DNA of 64,000 nt, taken from Podarcis raffonei. Taxonomy: Eukaryota; Chordata; Lepidosauria; Squamata; Lacertidae. The stretch spans positions 15,862,001-15,926,000 of the forward strand of contig NC_070616.1 in the NCBI RefSeq assembly GCF_027172205.1, written 5' to 3'. This document shows positions 1 through 12,400 of this stretch, piece by piece (within the stretch, counting starts at the first letter, position 1; the number at the start of each line of letters is the position of its first letter). A program made the translations under genes and the position numbers. The notes below the pieces were generated by a model. That model was not told the origin of the DNA. It made no database searches and worked only from the letters and a program-made list of their open reading frames with translations.

Positions 1-306
1 GAGGAAGAGGTCAGGAGGGAATAGGAGAGAGGGGCACATAAAATGTCCTTGTCCTAAGTCAGGATAATCAAGTCCATTGCAGGATGAGAGAAAGAGAGCT
101 TATCCACACTTATCTTTTGCTCTGCTCTTTCCAGGCACAGCTCTGTGTCTAAGCATGGTTTTTTGTTTCTTGCCTTGGAGTTTTCACTGCAAAAACCCAC
201 TCTTTAGCACTCAATCAGGGCAAACATCAATTCAGATTTTAAGCAGGTTGCCGTTTACTCCTATTGAGCTTTAAAGAGCAAGTTTTCACAGGGGAAAGCA
301 CCAGAG

Positions 307-441
307 CAGCGTTTCCCAAACTTGGGTCTCCCAAGTTTTTGCACTACAACTCCCATTATCCCTAGCTAGCAGGACCAATGGTCAGGAATGGTGGGAATCG
401 TAGTCCAAAAACAGCTGGAAACCCAAGTTTGGGAAACACTG
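307..441. mobile_element. hAT-type MITE
   Basis: It is a 135-bp element with terminal inverted repeats CAGYGTTTCCCAAACTTGGG. Flanks CACCAGAG and CTTCAGAG match at 6 of 8 positions, as expected for an 8-bp target duplication. Confidence 0.75.
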
Positions 442-486
442 CTTCAGAGCAGGGGGGTGAAGCACTCTGACACAGAGCTTCTAAGT

Positions 487-497
487 TCAGACCGTAC
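487..497 (-). CDS. FSIP2: FSIP2 exon 23, last coding residues and stop
   Basis: Only 11 coding nucleotides: the end of a Gly codon, then Thr, Val and TGA. The acceptor is TCCACACTCTTTTCAG. The exon continues as 3' UTR below 487. The assignment rests on splice-site quality and phase, so it is the least certain FSIP2 exon. Confidence 0.55.
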
Positions 498-3400
498 CTG
501 AAAAGAGTGTGGATAAGCCCAGAGAGACCCTTTTCCTGCCCAGTCCTAAGTTCTTAAGGGCTTTATATATGTGTCCCTGTAGCAAATTGTCAACCAGTAC
601 AGATCTCTGAGCCTGAGTGATCTCTGTGGACAGGGTCTCATTCCTCTCCACAAACATGCTATGGCAATTTACCTCGAAGGGTCCTGAGACTGCTTCGGTG
701 TCCCGGGAGAGGTGCATCTCGACTGCAGCTGGAAGAAAACAGGTGAGAAATGGCTGTGTTACAATGCAAGCCAAGGGTGTGGGTGTGCTGCAAGCGACCT
801 CAACAGGTTGAGGTGGCTCTGGCCCCATAGACAGGCGCTCCCTGCCAGCCCATGTCCTCCCCCCATGAAAACTGTACCCACAACTCACTGGGTCCTGATT
901 CCCTTTGGGGGCATCCTTCTCGCAGTTGTGTGCCTGGAGGAGGCCTGTGGGCCAGGTCTAGAGGCCTGAGACCCCCTTTGGCACCCCAGCCCCCATGTGG
1001 GGCTCTGCACAGGGCAGCTTCTAAGGAGCAGCCATTCTAGAACCATAGAATGGTAATGTTGGAAGGGAGCCCAAGGATCATCTAGTCCAACTCCCTGCAA
1101 CGCAGGATTTAAACACAGAAGTGCAATTGTATCAAACCCCAAAGCGACAGAATGAATAGTCACCTTTATCCAGAATCTTCTCTCTATCACTGAAACAGAT
1201 ACAGAAAGGGCTTGGTTAAAATGCTGCGCTTGTAATGTGTCCTCTCCCCATTTGCACAGTGGCCTGGAGTTTGCCCCTCTGCCAAAGCCTGTTTGGATCG
1301 TGGCCTCAATAGGTGCAAAGCCCAAGCATGAGGCAGGCATCCGGGTGGTGGTTCCCGCAAGCGGGATCTTACCATGGCACACATAGAAACCACTGGGCAA
1401 GTGGGTGGCCTGTGACCTTCACCATTTGCTTGTATGGATTTTGGACTGGATGCGGGGGCTGGATTGAATCGTAGAGTTGGAAGGGACCCCCGAGGGTCAT
1501 CCAGTCCAGCCCCCTTAAGTGCAGGAATCTCAACATGTGGTGCCCCATCCAATTTGAAACCATCCCGGACCCTGCTTAGCTTTGCAAATGCTCTAGTGGT
1601 TTTGTTGCTGTGCCACGCTAAAAGACCAGCTTGCCAAGTGGTTACAAAGCCACCGCTTTGTCGAGGGAGGCCTGCTTCCACACTCTGCTGCCGACAGCAG
1701 TCTCCCCACCTTCAATTCCCAGCAGCTGGCATTGAGAGCTTCACTGCCCCCAACAGTGCAAGTGAAAAAAACCAACCAACCCTGAAGTTCAATGGGGAAC
1801 CATTGCCTGTGTGTGAAGAAACACATGCAAGTCCTGAAAAGTGCCCCTGCTCTCCAAAGCCCAGCCCACCAACAAATGTTGCCCTCAAACCTGTCGGAGG
1901 TCGATGAAGGCCCCACGCTGGTTGTGCGGGGGGTGCTGCTGGAAAAGGTGACAGGGCTGCTCTCCTCTGTTTCGGTGATGGGCGGGCTCGGCATATTGGT
2001 GGTTTGGGCATCCTGCGGAAAGGAAAAGGTAAGGACTTCATTTTAAGCTCTCAAAGTCAACACATAATTCAGGAAAGTGGGGGGTGAGGCATGCATGGAG
2101 GACAAATCCCCTTCCTCATTTTATGCATCTTGTTTTGCAGTTGGTTTGTTTTTTAGCTATAAGCCACTCCCTCAAAAGCCATGTGCCCAGTAATCATTTT
2201 CACTGCTATTTTTATTATGAAAACCTATTTTTTATTTTGGAAAGTTGTCTTTCTGTTCACATTTGGACAGCTCTTAAGTGATCGCAACCAAATTTTGCAC
2301 TATGGTTCCTGAGATCAATCGGACACCATTTAAGGATGACAGACCTTTTAAATGATGCTGTCTTTTAGCCACTGGTTTCAGAAGAGCACTGATTTATGGG
2401 ATTATCTTGGAATTATTGGGAAATAGAGGTATGAGGCTGCTAGTATTGAAATCAAGATTGGACCCAGACATTCTACAGGTCTTAGAATAATAGAATTGCA
2501 GTTCACCACAAAGGTCATCTGTCTCAACTGCGGGAGTCGAACCCACAACCTTGAGATTACGTGGCTCATGCTCTACAGTCTGAGCTATCCCAGCATCGTC
2601 CACTCCCTATGTTTCAATTTGCATTTGGAGCAGTGGACAAGAAGTGTAGGGCAGGATACCATCTCTAAATTTTGTTGCTCCGACAATTCATAAATAAAAT
2701 CCACCTTTCAGTATATTCATTTTTATGAATCTCTCTTCCGGGATATTCTTGCACGATAGGTCAATTTAAATAGCAAGGCTGCTGTTTAAAAATACAGTGG
2801 TACCTCGGGTTACATACGCTTCAGGTTACATATGCTTCAGGTTACAGACTCCGCTAACCCAGAAATAGTGCTTCAGGTTAAGAACTTTGCTTCAGGATAA
2901 GAACAGAAATCGTGCAGCTCTGCAAACAGCTGAATGGACAAATAGCCCATATCCAGAACTGAGCAACTTTTCCCAGGTGAAACCACCTGAGTTTTCAAGT
3001 CCTGAAGGGTCAGACCTCTAACTAAACCTCTAATTACACCCATTATTAAATACAGTGGTACCTCGGGTTAAGAACTTAATTTGTTCCGGAGGTCCGTTCT
3101 TAACCTGAAACTGTTCTTAACCTGAGACACCACTTTAGCTAATGGGGCCTCCCACTGCCGCCGCACCACTGCTGCACGATTTCTGTTCTCATCCTGAAGC
3201 AAAGTTCTTAACCCGAGGTTCTATTTCTGGGTTAGCGGAGTCTGTAACCTGAAGCGTATGTAACCTGAAGCGTCTGTAACCCGAGGTACCACTATATTAT
3301 TTCACATTAATGAAAAGATTTCCCAGTTCCTGTATTCCAAATGGATGCCTACGGTACAACGGATCTTTCTTTTTAAAATGTCCGCCGTGTTTCACTTTAA

Positions 3401-6400
3401 CGGCTTATCTGACCTGATTTCTCTATCACCCTCCTGCTGGGGGGCTTGGGGTGGGCCACAAACTGGGTAATGAAAGGATAAAGGGGTCCCCCCTCTTTCC
3501 TAGGGGACCCTCCTGCTCCCGGGGAACACACCCGTCTCTCTCTAGAGGTGAGGGGCCATATTCCCTCACGGACTCACCATCTGCACCTGGCTGGTCGTGG
3601 ACTGGGCTGTGACCTCAATCTGTGGGATAGGGGGGCCTTCCTTCTTCTCTTTGGCCTCACCGCTGCTGCTGGACAGGGTCAAAGGGGGGCAGCATTTGCT
3701 CAGGGACAAACTCTTCTTCCGGCTCGCACTGCTGGGGGTCTTCGTCAGGAGAGGATCGCTTGGGATGCGCTAGTTGAGGGCGAGAGGGGGGGAGGGGAAC
3801 CTCAGAACAGTTGGAAGTTTGGTTGCATCGCAGCTTGCTGATAGGGCTAGACAGGATTGCCATACAGTTTGTACTACCTTGGATTCCGAACGCCTTGCGA
3901 GTCAAACGTTTTGGCTCCCGAACGCTGCAAACCCGGAAGCGATTGTTCGGGTTTGCAAACGTTCTCTGGAACCCAAACGTCTGACAGTTTGGCTGTAGGA
4001 GCTTTCGAACTTTGGTTTCCGAATGTTTTGGAAGCCGAACGGACTTCTGGAATGGATTCCGTTCAGCTTCCAAGGTATGACTGTATTTCAAAAAGTGAAT
4101 TGGGGGTGGGAGTGAAGTTGCTGAGCTAAACAAAATCTAGACTTCCAACATGGGTTTCAGCGATTTCCTCCCAGACACTGCCGTATTCCGGCTATATCCA
4201 TGAAAATCCAGACGTATGGCAGCCCTAGGCTAGACCATATGAGGTTAGAACACATCACAGCAAGGGACCCCCAGAGTCCCTTTGACCTCTCTGCCAACTT
4301 CACTATCTCCTTAAAGCTTAGACTCTTAGGTTGCATCCTGAGGGGAGAGAGACTGTGCTGACCATCAGGCAATAATAATAATAATTTATATTTATAACCC
4401 GCCCTCCCCAGCCAGAGCCAGGCTCAGGGCGGCTAACACCAGTAAAATCACAATAAAAACATAATGGGAGGGGGGGAGAACCAATTTAAAATACAGGTTA
4501 AAATGCAATTTAAAATGGCTTTTCCCACCTGACTTGCCCCACCCTCCAGCCCTTGGAGCCTTCAAAGCTCTTTCCAGAGGGAATTGCTGCCACAGTCATT
4601 ATGCGTGTGTGTCTTCTGATGAACTGAGGGGAATCCAACTATGAGTCCTGAGAGTCGGGAGGGCGTTTTTGTGGATTCAACAGTGCTTAAGTTGTTATTT
4701 TTTGGTTGTTTGTTAATGTTGCACACCCTTCAACGTTTCTCCAATGAAAATAAGGATATCCTATTCCGTTGTTTTATTTATACCCCGCCCATCCAACTGG
4801 GTGTTCCAACCACCCTGGGTGGCTTCCAACATATATAAAAACATAATAAAACATGAAACATTTTTTAAAAACCTTCCCTATACAAGGCTGCCTTCAGATG
4901 TCATCTAAAGATCGTATAGTTACTTATATCCTTGGCTTCGGGGGGGGGGGGAGCGTCACAAATCTCCATACCCTCCAACATTTCCTGTTTTCCTGCTGTG
5001 ATATCTGTTTTCTGCTAATTTCTTGCCTGGGCAGCACACTGTTTAATGGCTATGCAGAGAGAATGCCCCCCCCCGCTGCATCTAACCCTGCTCTTCAGCC
5101 CTGGTGATGACCAGTGATGACCACCAACTTGGACGGCTTTAAAAAAGATTGAACAAATTTGTGGAGGAGAGGGCTATCAACGGCCACTAGACATGTGTGC
5201 TATACTCTGCCTCTGTGGCTGGAGGCAGCAATGCTTCTAAGTATTGGTTGCTGGAAGCCACAGGAGGGGAGAAGTGCTCTTGTGTTTGAATCCTGCTTGT
5301 GGGTTTCCCCACAGGTATCTGGTCGGCCACTGTGACAACAGGATGTGGGATTAGATGAGTCCCCTTTGGCCTGATCCAGTAGTCTCTTCTTGCGTCCTTA
5401 TGTCCTTGGTCCTACTAGTGTCCCTCCCATTTCCCCCAGACTTCCAAGGATCCTGACCTGAGTCCAGACCAGAGCCGTCTTTTCCATAGGGCTTAGTGAT
5501 GTGTTGCGCCACGGTGCCAGCCTCTCAGGGGCGCCCCAGCAAGTGGGGGAGCTGTGCAGCTTTGCCGGAGGCCTCCCCTTTCCCTGCAAGCCTGCCAGCT
5601 GCACCCCGCCAACCATAAGGCTGGTGGACGTGCAGCTTCCCTCCCAAGCCTCTGCAGGGATCGCTCTCCTCCCGAGGAGGCTTGGGAGGGAAGCTGCACT
5701 CTCCTCCCACAGAGGCTTGGGAGGGGCGCAACTTTACTCCCAAGCCTCTGTGAGGATCGCTCTCCTGCAGTGGCATGGGGGAGAGTTGCGCCCCCCCCAT
5801 GGTTGGCAGTGCACAGCTATAGCCACCCCAACACTATCCGTGGTAATTTGGGGGTGCTGGGCGGATATTTGCACCCCGGCGCCACATCTGCTAAAGTCAG
5901 CCCTGGTCCAGACCTTCCCTGAGCCCCTGTGGATCAAGAGGCGACTCTCCGTCAGCTAGGAGGACACAGCTGTGGGCTGCATTTCTTCCTTCCCTGAGCC
6001 ATTTGCTTACCGTGGAATGTGAGCTTTCACGCCGCTTGGGCGCAGGCGGGACCTCAAAGTAAAAGGATCTGTGCTCCTTCAAGACTTGCTCCTCCCCGTC
6101 GATCTCCATATCACTGAGGTGAGGGGCCCTGCCAGGTTGGTTGTCCTCGATGTCATGAGCCACGAGGCGGAGGATCAGGTCCTGCTTGCTTTCCACATCC
6201 TTCAGGAGCTCGACCTTCGTGATGTCTGGCCTCATCAGGCTTTGGAAGGAGTTTCTGCAGACCGCCTGGAAGTGCAAGAGCAGGATGGGGGGGGAAGGAC
6301 AGTACCTTTTACCTGCGAGGAGAGGCACACCCAGGAGAGCCTCAAATCACGACTTAACAATGAACAATTGACAAGCTTCAGAACGCAACCCAAGTTACAA

Positions 6401-9400
6401 AAACCCGCACATGATATTGAAAGTGTTTTCCTATCAACAGTCTATACTAGCAACGCCATCATACAAATCTATGGTGTGACCACATTTGGGATAGTATACA
6501 AAGATCTGGGACTTCCAGGGAGGATCATGGCGGACTGACTGTCTTCTGTTGGCAGCTTGCTGACAGAGATAATTATGTAGTGATTGATGGTAGCCAAGGC
6601 ATAAATCTTGGCTACTGAAATTCACTCTAAATATGAGGCTTAACGTGAAGCCTTGATTGTTCTTCCGCTCGGGGCAGGATGCCTTAAACCAGGCATGGCC
6701 AAACTTGGCCCTCCAACTGTTTTGAGACTACAGTTCCCATCATTCCTGACCACTGGTCCTGTTAGCTAGGGATGGTGGGAGTTGTAGTCCTAAAACAGCT
6801 GGACGGCCAGGTTTGGCCATGCCTGCCTTAAACCAAATCTACTTCTGCACATGCAAAGAAGCCTCCCACCCCACCCTGCCCTGCCTACCTCCTTCGGCCT
6901 CACCCCAAGGCGCCCAGCCATATCCAAAGAGGGCCTCCGTTCTTTCTTCTTGTTGGGATCCTGAAAGCCGAGGTTACTAGAGAGACTCTTCCCTGACATC
7001 GAGGCTCTCCTCAGCTCCGTGAGGCTCATGCCCATCTTTGACATGCACGTCTTTTTCAGCTTCTCTAGGGGCTCCGTCTTGATGGACAGGACGGCTAAGT
7101 GCTCCGCGACGATCTCTGGGTCGACCTTCAGCGCCTTGTGCCCGATGCAGGGGATGATTTTCACTGGCATATCGCTCTTCTGCAGCAGGGTTTCCGGATC
7201 TTCGGGCACAGTGGGCAGATCTGCCAAATCCAACTCGTCCTCGTCCTCTTCTTCGATGGAGCTGACCCGAGCATAGACTTTGCTGACAATGCGGTCCAGT
7301 TCCAGGGCACTGACGGTCTCGTTCTCTAAGTTTTCGTCACAAGGGTTGCCGCTGATGGAGCAGCTGGAGACCTCATTGATGATGATGCTGGCCACCTGCT
7401 CAGGGAAGAGGACCTTGTTGGTCGTCACGTCGTCATACAGCTCTTGCTGGGACCCGGATTTCTCCAGGACGTTGCTGAAGACGCTGTGGACAACGTGGTC
7501 GACCTTCTCCTCGTATTGGGGGTCCAGCTCTGGCTGGTTGCTGTAGGTCACCAGGTCCATTTTGTTCTTTGACATCTTTTTCTCCACGGACGTCTTCAGC
7601 TGGCAAGCGATTTCGTTGACATCTGTCTTGGACAAAGCCTTCTTCTCTTGGACGCCCAAGTCATTCTGGGCAAGTAGGATTTTCGTGAGCAACCTGCTTA
7701 GGATCTCCTCCAGGAAAGCCACCGGCACTTGTGTGACCAGGGGCACCTCTGTGGGTTCCATTGCCCCAATATTGCCAAGGAATTTCTCGATGATCTTGTC
7801 TGTTTCCAGCTTTATTTCCGCACTAGAGCGGGGCAACTCGTCCTCCATGTTCGTGGTCGACTGGAAATCGCGCCCGGAGATTTCACTCACCATGAAGCAG
7901 GCAACCCGGTTGACAAAATCCTCATTCTTGTTGGTTAAGTCATCGTACATAGAGGCTTCAGAGCTGGAATGTCTGAGGATGTCAGTGTAGACGGAATCCA
8001 CAACCTCCCCAACTGCCCGGCTGTCTTCTGAGCCCAAGTCCTCCAATTCGTCGTGCTGCCAGACTCTCATATTCTTCTTTGAAAGAAGACTTTGCAAGGA
8101 GTTGATCATCTTTCTGCCCACCTCCTTCATTAAGGCAACACTCCTTGTATCCAAGTCGTCCACAGGGAGGGCATTGAACAGTTTTGAGAGGAATTTAGCA
8201 GCCACCTCCTCTATGATGATGGACGACAACCCCTTGAGGTGGGATCGCAGTGGTGTCTCACGCTCTGTACCCTCAGGACCACCCCCATATTGTTCCTCCA
8301 GGTTTCTTTCCGCTTCCATGGCCTCCTGCTGTCGGCCGAGCTCCTCCGAAAAGTACGCCTGCATCGGGTTCCCATAAATCTCTTTCATCACCAAGTCAGT
8401 GATCCTTTCCATAAGGATCGTGCAGCCTGTCCTGATGCATTTCTCAATGGCCGATGCAGTTCCAAACTCCGGCAAAATCTGGTGGTAGACGGTACTGGCC
8501 ACCGTTTGGCTCACGACACGGTTGGGCTGCACCCTGTCAAGGTACTGGACCTCAGCGTTCTTGTCCTTGGAGATCTCTGACATCACATTGCTCAGGAGCT
8601 TCATGTGAATGAAATCGAACTCTGCGCACTGCTCCTCGGTGTCATCGGACGATGTCGTGGGGAGGGGAAAAATTTTGGACAAGAGGATTGCGAGAACCTC
8701 GTGTATGAACCTCTGAGACACCAGGACCGGGTTTGGTCTGTCACTGCTGACTGGGGACGGAGTGCTGCTCTTCTTCACTTCCATCAACACTTTCTTTGCC
8801 ATCTCTCCCATTTCAAAAGGTTTTGAGGCCTGGCTCTGGGGTGCCCTTGGCAGCCCCTGGATCTGGTATCCTAGAATCTCTTTCTTTATCGCACTGGCCA
8901 ATCTCTCCACTAACATCTGGTTGCTTTCCTTGCCTGCCCAGATAGGGGCTCCAGGAGCCCGATCTTGCAAGATGCCACACAGAGAAGCATGGATGACTTT
9001 AGCCACGTCCGTCTTCCCCACAGATGGGAAACCCTGCCCTTTGGTGGGGACCTGCAGGACCTTAACCGGGGACTTGGCAAACTCCTTTAAAATGGATTCC
9101 ACTAGATTTCTGACGGAGGACTCCTCCTCCACAGGCACTGCCTCTTTCTTCTCCACCGGGCACACACTGGTTGTTGACGAGAGCAGCTTGCTTATCAGCC
9201 CGCTAAAAATGTCCTTCAAGAAGGTGGAGGAATAAGCACCTCCTCCATCCTCAAACTGCATCGCCTGCACCTCCCCTTCCCCAAGTTTCATGTGGTGGAT
9301 CGTCCAGCCAGCTGTTTTTGCAGAAAAGCTGGGGGAAGGAACCGGCGGAAGTTGACTGGGAGGTGAGTATGGCTTTTTGCGCTGGAGCGTCCAGTCATCT

Positions 9401-12400
9401 GCTTCTGCAGGAAAGGCAGGAGGAGGGTGAGATCCGCAGGGAGGCGAGGGCATCTTATCCTCGTAGATTGTCCAGCAGTCTGGTTTTGCGGACGTGGTGG
9501 GAGCAGGAGACAAAAGTTGGCTGGGAGGAGAGTGTGGCTTAACGTAGTGGATCGTCCAGCGGTCTGTTTGTGTAGAATAGGTGGGAAGGGGAGACTTTCC
9601 AGGAGGTGAGTGTGACTTGGGAAGTGGATAGTCTGGCCTTGATTGACAGAGAAATGCTGCACTCTCTTCCTCCGTGGATTCGTAGTTTTGGTTTAGAGAC
9701 CCGGGTTTGACGCAGACGGCCTTGCAGATATCGTCCATGAGGCTCTGGATACTTTTGCCTGCCTCGGGAGATGGTTTTCTTCTTGCTTTCTTCCTGGGAG
9801 GACTTCTCTTCCCCACACTGCCCAAAGGAGAATCTGGCGAACTTCCAGGGACCCATGACGGAAACATTTTGTGCATTATCTTAAGGAACATCTCTCCAAA
9901 CATGGAGCCAGAGGGTGTGGTGTCCGGGAGGATGGTCTCCACTCGGTCAAGGATTGTCTCAGCTTCCAGAAACAAGAACAGGTATGGGGAAGTATCCCCA
10001 GTAAGCAAAGGCATCAGCTGGTATGCACAGATTTCTCTGATTATTAGTGGAGCTAGCTTTTCTGCTAATGAATGTCCTTCGTTTTGGAAAGCTTTAAAAA
10101 TCTCACACTCCGATCCAAGCTGCTCCACCAACTTCTCATAGATGCAGTTGCTTATCTGAATCACTTCTTCAGGAACAATCTTTGGGAGAGGGAGGTCTCC
10201 CTCCGCACCATGAATGACCTTGACTTCTGATCTTTTGAACTCGCACACTAAAGCATTGACTAGCCTGGTAACTAGATCCCTCATCTCAGACTCTGATAAA
10301 CAGCAGTCTTTGGAATATGCCAAAAAGTTTGGGGAGGACAAGATTTTGCAAAAGAAAGCCACAACAACATCCTCTAAAAAGGCTGCAGAGTAGATCCGTT
10401 GAGAAACTGGCTTCTTTTCCTTCTGCAATTTAGCACATTCGCGGGTGGCAGAATCACTGCTGTCTAAAAACGGGTGGAGGTGGAAATTCAAAATCTCCCT
10501 TATGAGCAAATTGGCCACTTCACGGAGGGTGCTGTTCCCTTGGACCTTGAGAGTACTCTGAAGCTCGCTTTGGGAGTTAGACTTCTGCAAAATCTGGTTG
10601 TAAACTGAACAGGCGATGTCCTCTTTGGTCTCTTCGTCCATCTCTGGAGTTTGCCCCGAGGTGTTTCCCAGCAGGATTTGATGTGCCAGAATCTCTGCAA
10701 TGACATAATGTTTCAGGTTGGCGACCATCTCGGCGAAATCTGTCTCTGAGAAGTCAACCTGGTTGCCAACGCAAGCGCTGATGCTCTCTGGAGTGGGGAA
10801 TATTCTCTCCAAGAGCTGGTTGAGCATGTCCTCCAGGAGAATGAAAGGGAAGACCGTCATGCAGGAGCTTAGGGAGTCTCCGGCAGAAGGGTCCACATAA
10901 GAGGGTGCCTCGTGAGATGTCGTAGACTGGAGATGATACTTAAACATTTCGTTGATAATGAAGCAAGCTATCTGAGTGACGTACAAGTTCCGCAGGCTCT
11001 CTTTGTCTTGTGGGAAAGGCTGCTGCAACATCACTTCGTGCAAGACGTCACAGTAGATAGAGTCCACCATGCACGCGATGGCTTCTTCTGAAATGCCAGC
11101 TTCTCCCCTGTTGCCGTAAGTGCTGATCCAGATGGCCTGCTTCAGAACAATGTCCAGGATGTCTTTCTTAAGTTGCGCAATTGTGCTGCTCATTTCAGAG
11201 CCAAAGCCACCTTCGCCCTGCCCTAGGCATGCAGTGCTACTAGAAGGAGATGGGAAAATCTGCAAGAGCAGCCTGTCAACGATGGCCTCCAGGACTGGGT
11301 AGCAGAGCACGGTGGAGTAGGGTGGTGAAGCATTGGCTCCAGGGACACCCTGGTCCACTACCAGTATCTCATGGATGAGGCACTTTGCTTCTTCCACAGG
11401 AGGCGGACCTGCTGTTGACCCCAGCATGCGATCGATGGCACTTTCAAATATCATGGTGGCTGTCTGGCGGGACAACACATGTCTCTCTTCATCAGTATGT
11501 TCCTCAGGCTCCAGGTCTTGTGTGCTGTCCTTGTAGGTTCTGCCTTCTGGCAGGGGGCCCAGGGGCGGCTCCTCGGGACCCTCTTGGATGTGCAGCTGAG
11601 CTTTCGTAAGCTCCTTTGTAAGTGACTTCACCAGCTTCACAGCTGTGTCTCCAATGAAGTCCCCGGGACCACTTAGAGGGGTGTCCGAGAAAGAGTTGGA
11701 GATCCTTGATATCAGCTGAGAAATGACTTCTCCTAGGAACGAAGAAGGATTCAACGGGCCTCTCTTCCCCGCCATGCTTGCCTGCCGCAGGTCCAAGGGC
11801 TTGACGGTGGTTTTGTACACTTCGAATCTTGACATGGAGTCTCCTGCGGCTGCTCTGTCCCAGGTAGGAGACTCCTGCCTGGCTACAAAAGGCTGGACAT
11901 GCTGCTGCAGGATGTCACCCACAAGGAACCCGGCAATTCGGTCAATCAGGCTTTTGCTCTTATTCTTCACATCTCTCTGGACGGCTTCGAGGGAGCCAGA
12001 TTTCTGTATGATCTTGCTGCACAAGGAATCGGTCATGTTCTGGACATCTTCCTCCGAATACTCACATTGTTCTGGGTCTTTTGTAACCTTGATTTGATGC
12101 TTCAAAAGCTTCATCTGGACATCGTTGAGCAGCTGGGTGGAGAGCTTGCTGAAGTCTGACTCCGACAGGTGCCTTTTGTCCATGGATGTGGAAGGGAAGA
12201 TTTTTGACAACAGTCCAGTGATTAAATCTTTCAGGAATCCTGAAGACAGGAAGGTGCTGAATGGAGACCGGCTCTCAGTTTCCTCCTGAGTTTCAGAAAC
12301 GTACTCGTGGAACGGAGTTGAAGGTGTAGTCTTGGGCAAGTCTCCAGAAAACAGTGGATGGAGAAGATAATCAGAGATGCCTTTTTCAACCAATCTCTTA

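Noticed and set aside
2500-2600. Possible tRNA gene (Lys-like) on the minus strand
   Set aside because: The anticodon loop and acceptor stem are degraded and the 3' side continues into a repeat tail, so it is a SINE head.
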